Shown: positions 26,350 through 34,366, counted from the first letter of the stretch. The stretch is 64,000 bases of DNA from Arthrobacter sp. fls2-241-R2A-200 (GCF_030209745.1 NZ_JARVRJ010000014.1:1-64000), one strand, 5' to 3'. Numbers and translations: made by a program. The notes: generated by a model not told the origin, from the sequence alone.

Positions 26350-27440
26350 GTGATGATGACCGGAACGATGGTCAGCGCGGGATTCACGGGAACTGCAACT
26401 GCAGGGGGCGCTACGGCGTCCATGCCGGGGCTAACGTCGATGCCCAGATGGCTGAACAGCATTTGCAGCTCTTTGCTCCGGGCAATCTGCGCGGAGGGGG
26501 CAAGATCCTTGCCCGAAAGCTTCAGCCCGAGCCTGCCCTGCAGTTCCGCACCAAGCTCAACACCTGAAAGAACAGTTTCCACGGCCTGGGCGACGTCCTT
26601 GGGAACCTTGTTCAGCCGTCCCGTGCGTAGCTCCGTCACGAAATACTGTTCGTCGGCAACGATGACGAACACGCTATCCAGGCGGGACCGTTCCGCTGCG
26701 GGGTCGCCGTCGACCAACGAGGACCCGAAGCCCGAAATCCGGGCGTCAGCCGGGAACCGGCTTTGTGCGGCTCTAAGCACCTTTGCTGCCCCGAGAAAGC
26801 GCCCGATCCCGCTGTTTTCCCTCAGCATTTTCGCGTTCTCCTCACCGGCAACCGGGGAGTGAGTGGTGTACGCGCCGTCATTTACTTCAACGCCGCCCCC
26901 CGCCGGTCCCGAGAGCACCGGCGACGCTACCGCAGGGACAAACAGCCGCGCGGGATCATTGCCCAGTTGGCCACAGCTGTGCCAGAATTCCTGGTCCACG
27001 ACTGTGACGAGCTGGGTCAGCAGGAACCGCGGAAACACCCCGGTTTGGAAGGCCGTCGAGGCATCTGCTGCCACGGCCTCACGGTCAGCGTCTTCTTCGA
27101 TGGAGAAGGCCGTCGGGCAAGAGATCGCAACGTAGGGGGCCGTTGCATAGCCTTCAAGCTGGACTACGAAATTGGTCCCGATTCCGATCTCTCCGCCGTT
27201 CGTCGAGAATTCACCGTTGTAACCAACAACCCTTGAGCGGGTTAGTGCCTGCACGGCTTCGATGTGGGATTCCTCGACGAACACCAAGGACTCTTCAGAT
27301 CCGGGAAGCGACGTCATCGCCTCATCGCTAACGGCCCCCACCACGAGTGCATCATGGACTCCCGGGGCAGGCCGTGTTCCTTCAAGCCACAAACGCAGCC
27401 GTTCTGAAAACGCGGCCTCCTGCGTCAAATCTTCACTCAT
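26346..27440 (-). CDS. Probable RiPP recognition protein with core-like C-terminal tail, 364 aa
   Basis: I do not recognise the N-terminal 250 residues. Residues about 255-293 (VFVIVADEQYFVTELRTGR and following helix) resemble a PqqD-like RiPP recognition element, so this is my candidate for the leader-binding daptide B protein. The last 25 residues are hydrophobic, Pro/Val-rich and end in IVPVIIT, with Thr as the final residue like the two precursors. Either it is an adaptor with an unusual tail or it is itself a large-leader substrate. ATG with strong GGAGGGG site; 35 bases after the glycosyltransferase. The terminal ACA codon overlaps the next start. Confidence 0.7.
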   Translation of the reverse strand: MSEDLTQEAAFSERLRLWLEGTRPAPGVHDALVVGAVSDEAMTSLPGSEESLVFVEESHIEAVQALTRSRVVGYNGEFSTNGGEIGIGTNFVVQLEGYATAPYVAISCPTAFSIEEDADREAVAADASTAFQTGVFPRFLLTQLVTVVDQEFWHSCGQLGNDPARLFVPAVASPVLSGPAGGGVEVNDGAYTTHSPVAGEENAKMLRENSGIGRFLGAAKVLRAAQSRFPADARISGFGSSLVDGDPAAERSRLDSVFVIVADEQYFVTELRTGRLNKVPKDVAQAVETVLSGVELGAELQGRLGLKLSGKDLAPSAQIARSKELQMLFSHLGIDVSPGMDAVAPPAVAVPVNPALTIVPVIIT

Positions 27441-27475
27441 GGTTACCCCTCCTGAATATGTGCATTTCCATGTCT

Positions 27476-28543
27476 TTAGGTCTGAATTTCTTGAAGTCTC
27501 CGCGCCAACGCAGTTCGCATGTGGGCCACAGCTCCAGGGAATCGGTGGCTAAGAATCGCCCGAATGGCTCGGCGGTGGCTGCCGCTGACTACTGGCGCCG
27601 CAAGGCCCACCAGCCAGCCGTCCTTGCCGCCCGGAAACACGCCCAAGGCGAAGGCCGCACCCGGAGCTCCGGATGTGCCACCGGAGAACCCGGACATCCC
27701 ACGCGTAACGTGCGACTCTGCATCCGGTCTGGAGCCAGCCACGGTGAGCGGCATCATGGTTAGCGGGTCGTCCTCGATCTCCGAAGCCCACCGACGAAAG
27801 TCTTGGGTGAGTTCATCAGCCGGAATGTTCCGGTGCCACTCATCGAGCAATGAAACGGCTGCGTTCTCGCTGGAGGTGCTGGCCAGCGCCGTGACCATCG
27901 TGTAGTCCAGCGAATGCCGCCGGGTCGACCCGGAAATGGAAACAACCGCAGTTGGTTCATCGACGGGCTGCAGGGCAGCTCCCTGGCAGGTCATCCGCCA
28001 CCAGAGGTCCCAGTCCTCAAGACCGGCTCCCGCGCGGCACCAACCTCCAGCCCGCTCCAACAGCCCGGGACGGTGGGCCACGCGGCTTGGCTCTGCGTAG
28101 GGATCGAGGGTGGCAATGTCCGGATGCCACAGGAGGTTTCGGCCGCGAAGGAAGGTGGACTGTCCGTCCTCCCGTTGGTAGGTAGCGCCACTGGCCACGA
28201 ACTCTGAACCGCCGTCGAGTGCCTTGCCAAGGACCGCGAGATGGTCCCCCCGCCACAGGTCGTCGTGGTCGATGTAGGCCACGTACCCATCGCGGATGCC
28301 GAGGCTCAATTGGCGCCGGACCAGACCCGGATCACCCGTGTGCGGATAACGTAGCAGCTTCACGCGCCGGTCAGCTCGGGCGAAGCCGTGAACGACGTCG
28401 TCCGTATCGTCTGTGGAACCATCAGAGCCAACAAGAAGGTCGAAGTTGCCGTTGCTTTGGCCCAGGACGCTTTCCATGGTTGGGGCGATCGCTGTTGAGC
28501 GGTTGTAGGCGGGGCAAATGACGGTAAACCGGGGATGGCTCAT
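27476..28543 (-). CDS. Family 2 glycosyltransferase in the RiPP operon, 355 aa
   Basis: GT-A fold: FTVICPAYNRSTAIAPTMESV at the start (nucleotide-sugar loop), GSDGSTDDTDD (39-49), and DHDD (92-95) as the metal-binding DxD-type motif; EDWDLWWRM in the acceptor region is common in GT2 enzymes. The last 140 residues are not a standard GT domain. ATG overlaps the M50 stop (ATGA), so it belongs to the operon. A glycosyltransferase is not in the daptide set I know. The cores offer Tyr, Asn and Trp but no Ser or internal Thr, so the acceptor is unclear. Confidence 0.82.
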   Translation of the reverse strand: MSHPRFTVICPAYNRSTAIAPTMESVLGQSNGNFDLLVGSDGSTDDTDDVVHGFARADRRVKLLRYPHTGDPGLVRRQLSLGIRDGYVAYIDHDDLWRGDHLAVLGKALDGGSEFVASGATYQREDGQSTFLRGRNLLWHPDIATLDPYAEPSRVAHRPGLLERAGGWCRAGAGLEDWDLWWRMTCQGAALQPVDEPTAVVSISGSTRRHSLDYTMVTALASTSSENAAVSLLDEWHRNIPADELTQDFRRWASEIEDDPLTMMPLTVAGSRPDAESHVTRGMSGFSGGTSGAPGAAFALGVFPGGKDGWLVGLAAPVVSGSHRRAIRAILSHRFPGAVAHMRTALARRLQEIQT

Positions 28544-30153
28544 GGTCCCATCACCCTGCCCACGATATTTCCCGCCCATTGGGCCATGGTCTGACCTGGA
28601 ACTTCCCACACGGCTGTGCCGGTCCGCGGTGCCGTGCCGGCATAGTCAAGGCGAACGCAGAGCGCTTCTCGGGTCAGGTCCGACTCCTTCACGGCCACCG
28701 TCGCGGCCAACGGAACCGTGCAGGGGGCTGGCGCTCCGATTACGGTTGCTTTTCCGATTCTGCTGCCGGTCACGAGCCCGGGACCAAAGAGGTCCACTGT
28801 CCCGCCCGCAGAACCGGTGGAGCCGCCGAGTAATACAAGCTTTGGACCGTTGGCGTCGGTATAGAGTCCGGCGCGGACGTTGTTCGGGAAGGGAATTGCT
28901 ACCACGAGAACCACGGCGGCAGCGAGGAGGGCGAGGGCATATGCGGTGGCAGGGCCCTTGCGGATGCCGGACTTGCGCAGTTCGATCACGTGTCCCATTC
29001 CCCGCATGAGCAGCCATATGGCCAAGGCGCCTGCCAGGAATAATTGAATCCACGCGGCAGCCTTGCCAAGGGAAGAGAGGTAGCTGCCGGCAGCAGCGAC
29101 AACACCGATCAGGATAAGGAGCGGGAACACAGTGCAGAGGAGGCCGAAGAGAAGGCGGAGGGGAGTGGAAGGCAGCCCAGGCTCCCGGCCTGTGCGGAAA
29201 ACCAACGTCCGGGTCCACGCACGGAACTCGTGCATGCAGCGGGCTCGAAGATTCGGCTTGTCCAAAAACCCGATCAGCGCGATGTAGCCATCCAGCTTCA
29301 CGAACGGAATCAGGTTAAGCACACCGTAGAGGAAGCACAGCGCGCAGAAGGTGGCAGCGAGGGTGGCGAGGTCGCGGGGCAGCACGAAGGCGCCGATGCC
29401 GGCGACGGCTGCCAGGTTGCCTTGGGCGGTAATACCTGCGAGAGCAACCTTGGCGCGTTCGGCGGGTTTCAGTTTCCAGGCCTCGGTGACATCGCAAAAG
29501 AACGCCGGAACGAGATAGAACAGCATGAAGCCCACACGTCGAGACGTGCCCCCGTAGGCAACCAGGGTCGCTGCATGGGAAAGCTCGTGAACAAAAACAG
29601 CCAGATACAGGGCCAGGAGTAAGCAGAGGTATCCCGCCACAGTGGTGGTGTCGTGCAGGGCACTTTGCGAGTCCAGGAGCAGCGCAGCAACGGCGGCCAC
29701 TCCGACGGCATTGAGTGCGGCGACGCTCCACCAGAAGCCGCGGCTACGGATTATTCGTCCAATACCGGGCAAGCGGCCCAGCAGTCTTGACGGGTCCAAC
29801 AAGGTCAGCTGGATGGAAAAGGGTCTGCGGAATTGAAGGCGCCGGGTTGAAGGTGCGTCTATCCGTGCCAGAGCCGGATTCTTGCCCAAGGTATCGAGCA
29901 ACAGTTGCACTTCTTCCCCGGTCACGGGTTTCGTGACCGTTCCGGCCCGCCCTGCTGAGGCGGTGGCGCGGAGCCTATCCGCGATCACTTGGACGTCAAT
30001 GTCCGGTAACGACCGCTGCGCTTCCTCAACGATGCGCCCCAAAGTGTCCGGCAAACGTAGGACTGGGCCGGCAGCACTACTAACCAGGACTCGGCCCGCT
30101 TCATCGGCATCGGAGAGATGAATCTGGCTCAGCCAAGGGTACTGGCCGTTCAT
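28540..30153 (-). CDS. M50-family intramembrane metalloprotease of the RiPP cluster, 537 aa
   Basis: Zinc site H189-E190-x-x-H193 in VFVHELSHAATL, with the second ligand in PFVKLDG (LDG at 287-289); ten or so membrane helices. N-terminal residues about 12-62 resemble a PqqD-like domain (VLRLPDTLGRIV), common in peptide-processing M50 proteins. The 120-residue C-terminal domain after the last helix is probably extracellular. Described daptide clusters carry such a protease, thought to remove the leader. ATG overlaps the permease TGA. A frame extension of 19 codons upstream is not needed. Confidence 0.88.
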   Translation of the reverse strand: MNGQYPWLSQIHLSDADEAGRVLVSSAAGPVLRLPDTLGRIVEEAQRSLPDIDVQVIADRLRATASAGRAGTVTKPVTGEEVQLLLDTLGKNPALARIDAPSTRRLQFRRPFSIQLTLLDPSRLLGRLPGIGRIIRSRGFWWSVAALNAVGVAAVAALLLDSQSALHDTTTVAGYLCLLLALYLAVFVHELSHAATLVAYGGTSRRVGFMLFYLVPAFFCDVTEAWKLKPAERAKVALAGITAQGNLAAVAGIGAFVLPRDLATLAATFCALCFLYGVLNLIPFVKLDGYIALIGFLDKPNLRARCMHEFRAWTRTLVFRTGREPGLPSTPLRLLFGLLCTVFPLLILIGVVAAAGSYLSSLGKAAAWIQLFLAGALAIWLLMRGMGHVIELRKSGIRKGPATAYALALLAAAVVLVVAIPFPNNVRAGLYTDANGPKLVLLGGSTGSAGGTVDLFGPGLVTGSRIGKATVIGAPAPCTVPLAATVAVKESDLTREALCVRLDYAGTAPRTGTAVWEVPGQTMAQWAGNIVGRVMGP

Positions 30154-30890
30154 AGGAGGTCGGTTCGTTTGAGCCGGATCGCGGCTGCCGTGAAAAGAAG
30201 CACAAGCCACCCCAGGTAGGTAGCGTAGCCGGCACCTACCGGAAGCATGTCGAACGTGGCCGAAGGATCAAGGCTCATGGCTTGGCCCGCGGCGCCGGGA
30301 AGGAACTTGCCAACCACTGGTAGAAGGTTCACGAGGTTGGGCTCGAGGACCAAGGTCCATGCGACCAAAGCGACGACCACGGGCAGGGACTTCCGGCCCT
30401 GCCAGGCGACAAACTGGCCAAGATAGGCCGCAAAGACAATGGTGAAAAAGACTCCCGCAAGAGTGGTCCTACCGTCGGTATCGAGGATGAATTGTCCGCC
30501 CTTTGACCAAAGGCTCATCATCGCTACGGCTACCACGGATAGGGTTCCTGCGATGGCGAAAGCGATGGCGGGAAGCAGCAAAGCGAAGGCACGCAGGGTC
30601 AGCAAGCGCAGGGGGCCGCCGGAGAGGAAGGCGCTCCGTCCGATGGAGGAGTTGCCGAAGTCGCGCGTGACACAGATGATTCCAAAAATCATGGAAAACA
30701 GGCTCGCTCCGAACCCGAGGCCCACCAGCGAGGCAGTGGCCTTCTCTGAGCCGCCCGGCAATGACAGCCCTGCGGAGTCCATGCCTGTGGAGGTGCCATA
30801 GGCCGCGAGGACATTCATGGCGAATGCGCTGAGAAGCAGAACAGGCAACGACCAACCACGGGACATGCGGAAAACTTCAGAACGAATCAT
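30150..30890 (-). CDS. ABC transporter permease of the RiPP cluster, 246 aa
   Basis: Six hydrophobic helices in the ABC-2 arrangement, with GIICVTRDFGNSSIGRSAFLSG as the coupling-helix region. Pairs with the ATPase encoded just upstream (ATGA overlap). Expected to export the mature peptide or give self-protection. No exporter peptidase domain is present; cleavage is left to the M50 protein. Confidence 0.86.
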   Translation of the reverse strand: MIRSEVFRMSRGWSLPVLLLSAFAMNVLAAYGTSTGMDSAGLSLPGGSEKATASLVGLGFGASLFSMIFGIICVTRDFGNSSIGRSAFLSGGPLRLLTLRAFALLLPAIAFAIAGTLSVVAVAMMSLWSKGGQFILDTDGRTTLAGVFFTIVFAAYLGQFVAWQGRKSLPVVVALVAWTLVLEPNLVNLLPVVGKFLPGAAGQAMSLDPSATFDMLPVGAGYATYLGWLVLLFTAAAIRLKRTDLL

Positions 30891-31636
30891 GAGCGCTCAG
30901 CCACCCCTGCGGTGTCCCGGGCGGCGGTGTCGGGATCGTCGCCGACCAGCGACAGATACCAGCGTTCCAGTTCCGGGTCATCCATGCCGGGAATGGCGCC
31001 GTCGAACCGCAGGCTGCGGCGAACCACGATAGCCCGCTCCGCCAGGCGCCGTATTTCTGAGAGATTGTGGCTGGAGATCAGGGTCGTCTTGTTCTGGGCT
31101 GTTCGCGCTTCGATCTTCCTGCGAAGCCAACGCGTCGATTCGATGTCCAAACCGTTCATGGGCTCGTCGAGGACCAAGATCTCCGGGTCGCCCATCATCG
31201 CAGCTGCCAGGGCTGTTCTCTGCCGCTGGCCTGTGGACAGCTTCCGCACGCGACGGCCCGCGAATTCGGATAGCTCAAAGTCCGCCGTGGCGTTGGCGAC
31301 GGCGGTTCCGTCCAGTTTTTGGCCCAGCGCCTCGATGGTGAGGCACTCCCTGACCGTGAGATCCGGCGCGAGGCCGGCGGGATCGAAAACAAAGCCCATT
31401 GTCTTGCCGGGCTCCGTGACGGAACACGGATCCTGGCCCAAGATGCGGACGTGCCCTGCGCTGGGCTTGATCAATCCACACAGGGTTTTCAAAAGGGTTG
31501 ACTTTCCAGCCCCGTTCGGTCCCAGAAGACCGACGCATTCACCCCGGCCAATGGTGAGGGTAATTCCTGTGATTCCTGTTTTCCGGCCGTATCTTTTTTC
31601 CAGGTCCTTCACGGAAACGACCGGTTGCGTTGTCAT
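30887..31636 (-). CDS. ABC transporter ATPase of the RiPP cluster, 249 aa
   Basis: Complete nucleotide-binding domain: Walker A GPNGAGKST (39-47), signature LSTGQ (133-137), Walker B LVLDEP (154-159) and SSHNLSEI as the switch-His region. CcmA/DrrA-like exporter ATPase. ATG at 31634-31636 has GGAG ten bases upstream and lies five bases after the stop of the small membrane protein. Partner of the permease at 30150-30890. Confidence 0.9.
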   Translation of the reverse strand: MTTQPVVSVKDLEKRYGRKTGITGITLTIGRGECVGLLGPNGAGKSTLLKTLCGLIKPSAGHVRILGQDPCSVTEPGKTMGFVFDPAGLAPDLTVRECLTIEALGQKLDGTAVANATADFELSEFAGRRVRKLSTGQRQRTALAAAMMGDPEILVLDEPMNGLDIESTRWLRRKIEARTAQNKTTLISSHNLSEIRRLAERAIVVRRSLRFDGAIPGMDDPELERWYLSLVGDDPDTAARDTAGVAERS

Positions 31637-31641
31637 TGCCA

Positions 31642-31833
31642 CTAACTCCGCTTCCGCAGCAGTCCAATGAAAATGCCCAGCACTATCAGCAGGATGAGGC
31701 ATACCGCCAAAGAAATTCCGAGGAGGATCGGCTGGGTACCGTTGACCGCAAGCATCGCGGTCAATCCGCCCAGCGTTGCCACGAGGGCTCCAAGTATGGC
31801 TATGAGGGGGATGGCAGCCTTACCTTGTGTCAT
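31642..31833 (-). CDS. Two-helix membrane peptide, 63 aa (possible immunity protein)
   Basis: Two hydrophobic helices (about residues 6-27 and 34-56) with a short polar turn and a basic end (LLRKRS). ATG at 31831-31833; a GTG twelve bases upstream is an alternative, and a longer frame starting just after the second precursor would read through the hairpin at 31908-31944 and has poor codon use. Lies between the precursors and the exporter, where small immunity peptides of bacteriocin clusters often sit. Function unproven. Confidence 0.6.
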   Translation of the reverse strand: MTQGKAAIPLIAILGALVATLGGLTAMLAVNGTQPILLGISLAVCLILLIVLGIFIGLLRKRS

Positions 31834-31907
31834 TCGAGTCGTCACTCTTTTCTGCACTTTGATGTCAGTGGACCGTGATGAATTGCGGTCTTGGTCTTCA
31901 GGGTGTG

Positions 31908-31944
31908 CCTGTGGGGGCGGAAGCATAATGGCCGCCCCCACAGG
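31908..31944 (-). terminator. Strong hairpin after the precursor genes (partial terminator or stabiliser)
   Basis: A perfect 13-pair GC-rich stem (31908-31920 with 31932-31944) with an eleven-base loop, starting 12 bases after the second precursor stop. No T run follows on the minus strand. It would let precursor mRNA accumulate above that of the enzymes, as in many RiPP operons. Confidence 0.65.
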
Positions 31945-31955
31945 GACGGTCATTC

Positions 31956-32132
31956 CTAGGTGATGGCTACGCCGATGCCGATGCCGCCTGCGACGACGCC
32001 TGCAGCACCAACTCCGATCGCTACTCCGCCAAAGAATTCTCCCCAGTTCCAAGCCGCGTCGAGCGACTCCAGTGGTTCGATTCCGGCTACGAGGGTCATG
32101 AATTCGTTGTCTACATCAAGAGTGGTTTCCAT
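31956..32132 (-). CDS. Daptide-type RiPP precursor A2, 58 aa
   Basis: ATG at 32130-32132 with GGGGAGGTG at good spacing. Acidic leader (residues 1-26) ending in LESLDA, then a Gly/Ala/Val/Ile core. The last ten residues, GGIGIGVAIT, differ from those of the other precursor at one position. If cut after LDA the core is 32 residues, the same as in A1. The core has no Ser or Cys and Thr only at the C-terminus, the residue that daptide enzymes convert to a dimethylated diamine. Near the leader junction it carries AWNWGEFF. Gly-spaced helix suggests a membrane-active product. Confidence 0.85.
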   Translation of the reverse strand: METTLDVDNEFMTLVAGIEPLESLDAAWNWGEFFGGVAIGVGAAGVVAGGIGIGVAIT

Positions 32133-32183
32133 TTTCACCTCCCCAAAGGCCTTATATGGACAGTCCGGACTCGCCATTGAATA

Positions 32184-32330
32184 TCAGGTGATTGCGACGC
32201 CGATGGCGATGCCGCCGTAAATGAGGCCACCGCCAACAACTGCGCCTACGCCGATCCCGGCAACCCACTCACCCCATCCGGGTGCGTCAAGTTCTTCAAG
32301 CTGCTCAATCTGAGCCAGTTGGTTCTCCAT
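32184..32330 (-). CDS. Daptide-type RiPP precursor A1, 48 aa
   Basis: ATG at 32328-32330 with GGGGGGAGG nine bases upstream, one of the strongest ribosome sites in the window. Acidic leader (1-16: Glu/Gln/Leu-rich) ending in LEELDA, then a 32-residue hydrophobic Gly-rich core ending [10 protein letters not shown]. The whole peptide has no Cys or Ser; Thr48 is its only Thr. PGWGEW starts the core, parallel to AWNWGE in A2. First gene of the operon. Known daptide precursors share the Thr end and Gly-rich core. Confidence 0.86.
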   Translation of the reverse strand: MENQLAQIEQLEELDAPGWGEWVAGIGVGAVVGGGLIYGGIAIGVAIT

Positions 32331-32677
32331 GGTTCTTACCTCCCCCCAGAAATAGAACAATGCACTTATCCATTCATTGGACAAATGGAATCTAACAGCA
32401 GGGGTGAGCCAAGTCTTGCCCCCGATAATGGCCCGTTTCGTGTGACTTGCGTTCGCTGCTGCAGCATGGGACAGTCCCCGGCCCGTCCCGCGGCGAGCAG
32501 CGCTATGAGGCTAAAACGCGGGGGTTTTCAGCTCCTTGGGCTGTCCATCGCCTGGCGATTCCGTGGGCCTCACGCCGCTTGGTCCGCTCCATTTTTAGCT
32601 CTCAGCGAAATCGTCAAAGGGCGACACGGTGACCTTCAGGCCGCTGTGCCGGGCATCACAAGACGCTGGACATTTCA
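32331..32677. promoter_or_regulatory. Divergent intergenic region between precursor A1 and the carboxylase operon
   Basis: About 350 bases with no credible gene on either strand. The part next to A1 is richer in A and T than its surroundings and holds an imperfect 21-base inverted repeat at 32369-32389 (TCCATT and AATGGA arms), which could be an operator or overlap the RiPP promoter. No good -35/-10 pair could be fixed. The plus-strand open frame through here is non-coding read-through upstream of the carboxylase start. Confidence 0.45.
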
Positions 32678-32693
32678 GTTAATAGCCACTAAC
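32678..32693 (+). promoter_or_regulatory. Palindromic operator upstream of the carboxylase operon
   Basis: GTTAATAGCCACTAAC, a 16-base imperfect palindrome (six of eight pairs), matches the site at 6228-6243 at 12 of 16 positions. It lies 60 bases before the carboxyltransferase start. A shared TetR-type regulator for acyl-CoA catabolism is inferred. Confidence 0.5.
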
Positions 32694-32753
32694 CTAAATC
32701 CCACTGGGGTGCTACTTGGAGCACGGTCCGGGACCGGAATGGGACAGGGGTCA

Positions 32754-34364
32754 ATGGAGACGATTTCCAGCTTTGCAGGGGCGGCCAGCGGTACGTTCGA
32801 AACTAACCGGGAAGGGCAACTGAACCTGGTGAGGGAGCTGAAAGAGCGTTTGGCGACGGCGGCTCTCGGCGGCCCGGCCAAGTCGCGGGAGCGGCATGTT
32901 GCCCGTGGAAAACTCCTTCCGCGCGAACGGATCGATTACCTGCTGGATGAGGGCAGCCCATTCCTGGAGATTGCACCGCTTGCGGCAAACGGCATGTACA
33001 ACGACGATTCGCCGGGAGCCGGGGTCATCGCAGGAATCGGCCTGGTTCACGGCCGGCATGTCCTGGTCATCTCAAATGACGCCACCGTCAAGGGCGGCAC
33101 GTACTATCCCATGACGGTCAAGAAGCACCTCCGGGCCCAGGAAATCGCCATGGAGAATAAGCTTCCCTGTATCTACCTCGTGGATTCCGGGGGAGCCTTC
33201 CTGCCCAAGCAGGACGAGGTTTTTCCCGACAAAGAGCACTTCGGCCGGATCTTCTTCAATCAGGCACGGATGTCGGCGGCCAAGATTCCCCAAATCGCGT
33301 CAGTCATGGGCTCCTGCACGGCCGGTGGTGCTTATGTGCCCGCCATGAGCGACGAGACCGTGATCGTCCGGAACCAGGGCACGATCTTCCTGGGCGGTCC
33401 GCCCCTGGTGAAAGCAGCCATCGGTGAGATAGTCACGGCCGAAGAACTCGGTGGCGGGGATGTGCACTCCCGTATCTCGGGAGTCACCGACCACTTGGCC
33501 GAGAATGACCAGCACGCCTTGGAAATCGTCCGGGACATCGTGGCTACCTTGCCGAAGCCGGCGCAGCCGGCCTGGGATGTGCTCGACGTCGTCCTGCCGC
33601 CCGTCGTCGATCCCGCAGGGATCTATGGCGTGGTTCCTACGGATGTCAACGCCCAATATGACGTCCGCGAAGTCATCGCGAGGATTGTTGACGGCTCGGA
33701 GTTCCACGAGTTCAAGAAGAACTACGGCACCACGCTGGTGACCGGATTCGCGCACCTGCATGGGCACCCCGTGGGCATAGTGGCCAACAACGGCGTTCTC
33801 TTCAGCGAGTCGTCCCTCAAAGGCGCCCACTTCATCGAACTTTGCGACCAGCGCGGCATTCCCTTGATCTTCTTGCAGAACCTGTCCGGCTTCATGGTTG
33901 GCAAGGACTACGAGCAAGGCGGCATCGCGAAGAATGGGGCCAAAATGGTCACCGCCGTGGCCACGGCGCGGGTGCCGAAATTGACGGTGGTGATTGGCGG
34001 CTCGTTCGGTGCAGGCAATTACTCGATGTGCGGCCGCGCTTACTCGCCACGGTTCTTGTGGATGTGGCCTGCTGCCCGTATTTCCGTGATGGGCGGAAAC
34101 CAAGCCTCCAGTGTCCTCGCCACGGTGAAGCGCGACCAGTACGAGGCCGCCGGCCAGGAATGGTCCGCGGAGGACGAAGAAGCCTTCAAGGCCCCCATCA
34201 AGCAGCAGTATGAGGATCAGGGAAGCCCTTACTACTCCACGGCCCGGCTCTGGGACGACGGCATCATCGACCCAGCGGACACCCGCCGCGTCCTCGGAAT
34301 GGCTCTGGACGTCGTCTCCCGCCAACCATTGCCCGAGACCTCCTTCGGCCTCTTCAGGATGTGA
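32754..34364 (+). CDS. Acyl-CoA carboxylase beta subunit, methylcrotonyl-CoA type, 536 aa
   Basis: Biotin-dependent carboxyltransferase. The length, [43 protein letters not shown] and the late [22 protein letters not shown] block are characteristic of methylcrotonyl-CoA carboxylase beta rather than propionyl-CoA carboxylase. ATG at 32754 with AGGGG nearby; an ATG 15 bases upstream and a much longer open frame are less likely. It starts an operon for leucine/isovalerate breakdown and overlaps or abuts the biotin subunit gene. Confidence 0.9.
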   Translation: METISSFAGAASGTFETNREGQLNLVRELKERLATAALGGPAKSRERHVARGKLLPRERIDYLLDEGSPFLEIAPLAANGMYNDDSPGAGVIAGIGLVHGRHVLVISNDATVKGGTYYPMTVKKHLRAQEIAMENKLPCIYLVDSGGAFLPKQDEVFPDKEHFGRIFFNQARMSAAKIPQIASVMGSCTAGGAYVPAMSDETVIVRNQGTIFLGGPPLVKAAIGEIVTAEELGGGDVHSRISGVTDHLAENDQHALEIVRDIVATLPKPAQPAWDVLDVVLPPVVDPAGIYGVVPTDVNAQYDVREVIARIVDGSEFHEFKKNYGTTLVTGFAHLHGHPVGIVANNGVLFSESSLKGAHFIELCDQRGIPLIFLQNLSGFMVGKDYEQGGIAKNGAKMVTAVATARVPKLTVVIGGSFGAGNYSMCGRAYSPRFLWMWPAARISVMGGNQASSVLATVKRDQYEAAGQEWSAEDEEAFKAPIKQQYEDQGSPYYSTARLWDDGIIDPADTRRVLGMALDVVSRQPLPETSFGLFRM

Positions 34365-34366
34365 TC

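Noticed and set aside
31834-31955. Longer version of the two-helix peptide starting just after precursor A2
   Set aside because: It would read through the 13-pair hairpin and an Arg/Pro/Gln-rich stretch unlike coding sequence.
32184-32330. WxxW in A1 (WGEW) as a C-mannosylation site for the glycosyltransferase
   Set aside because: C-mannosylation uses membrane dolichol-phosphate enzymes, not a soluble GT2, and A2 lacks the same spacing. It is a coincidence unless mass data show otherwise.
21789-32330. Classical azole (TOMM) or lanthipeptide cluster
   Set aside because: There is no Cys/Ser in the cores, no Ocin-ThiF, flavin dehydrogenase, LanB/C/M or LanD.
32319-32753. Long N-terminal extension of the carboxyltransferase open frame
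   Set aside because: It overlaps the A1 region, has no homology-like sequence and no ribosome site; the ATG at 32754 gives the family length.
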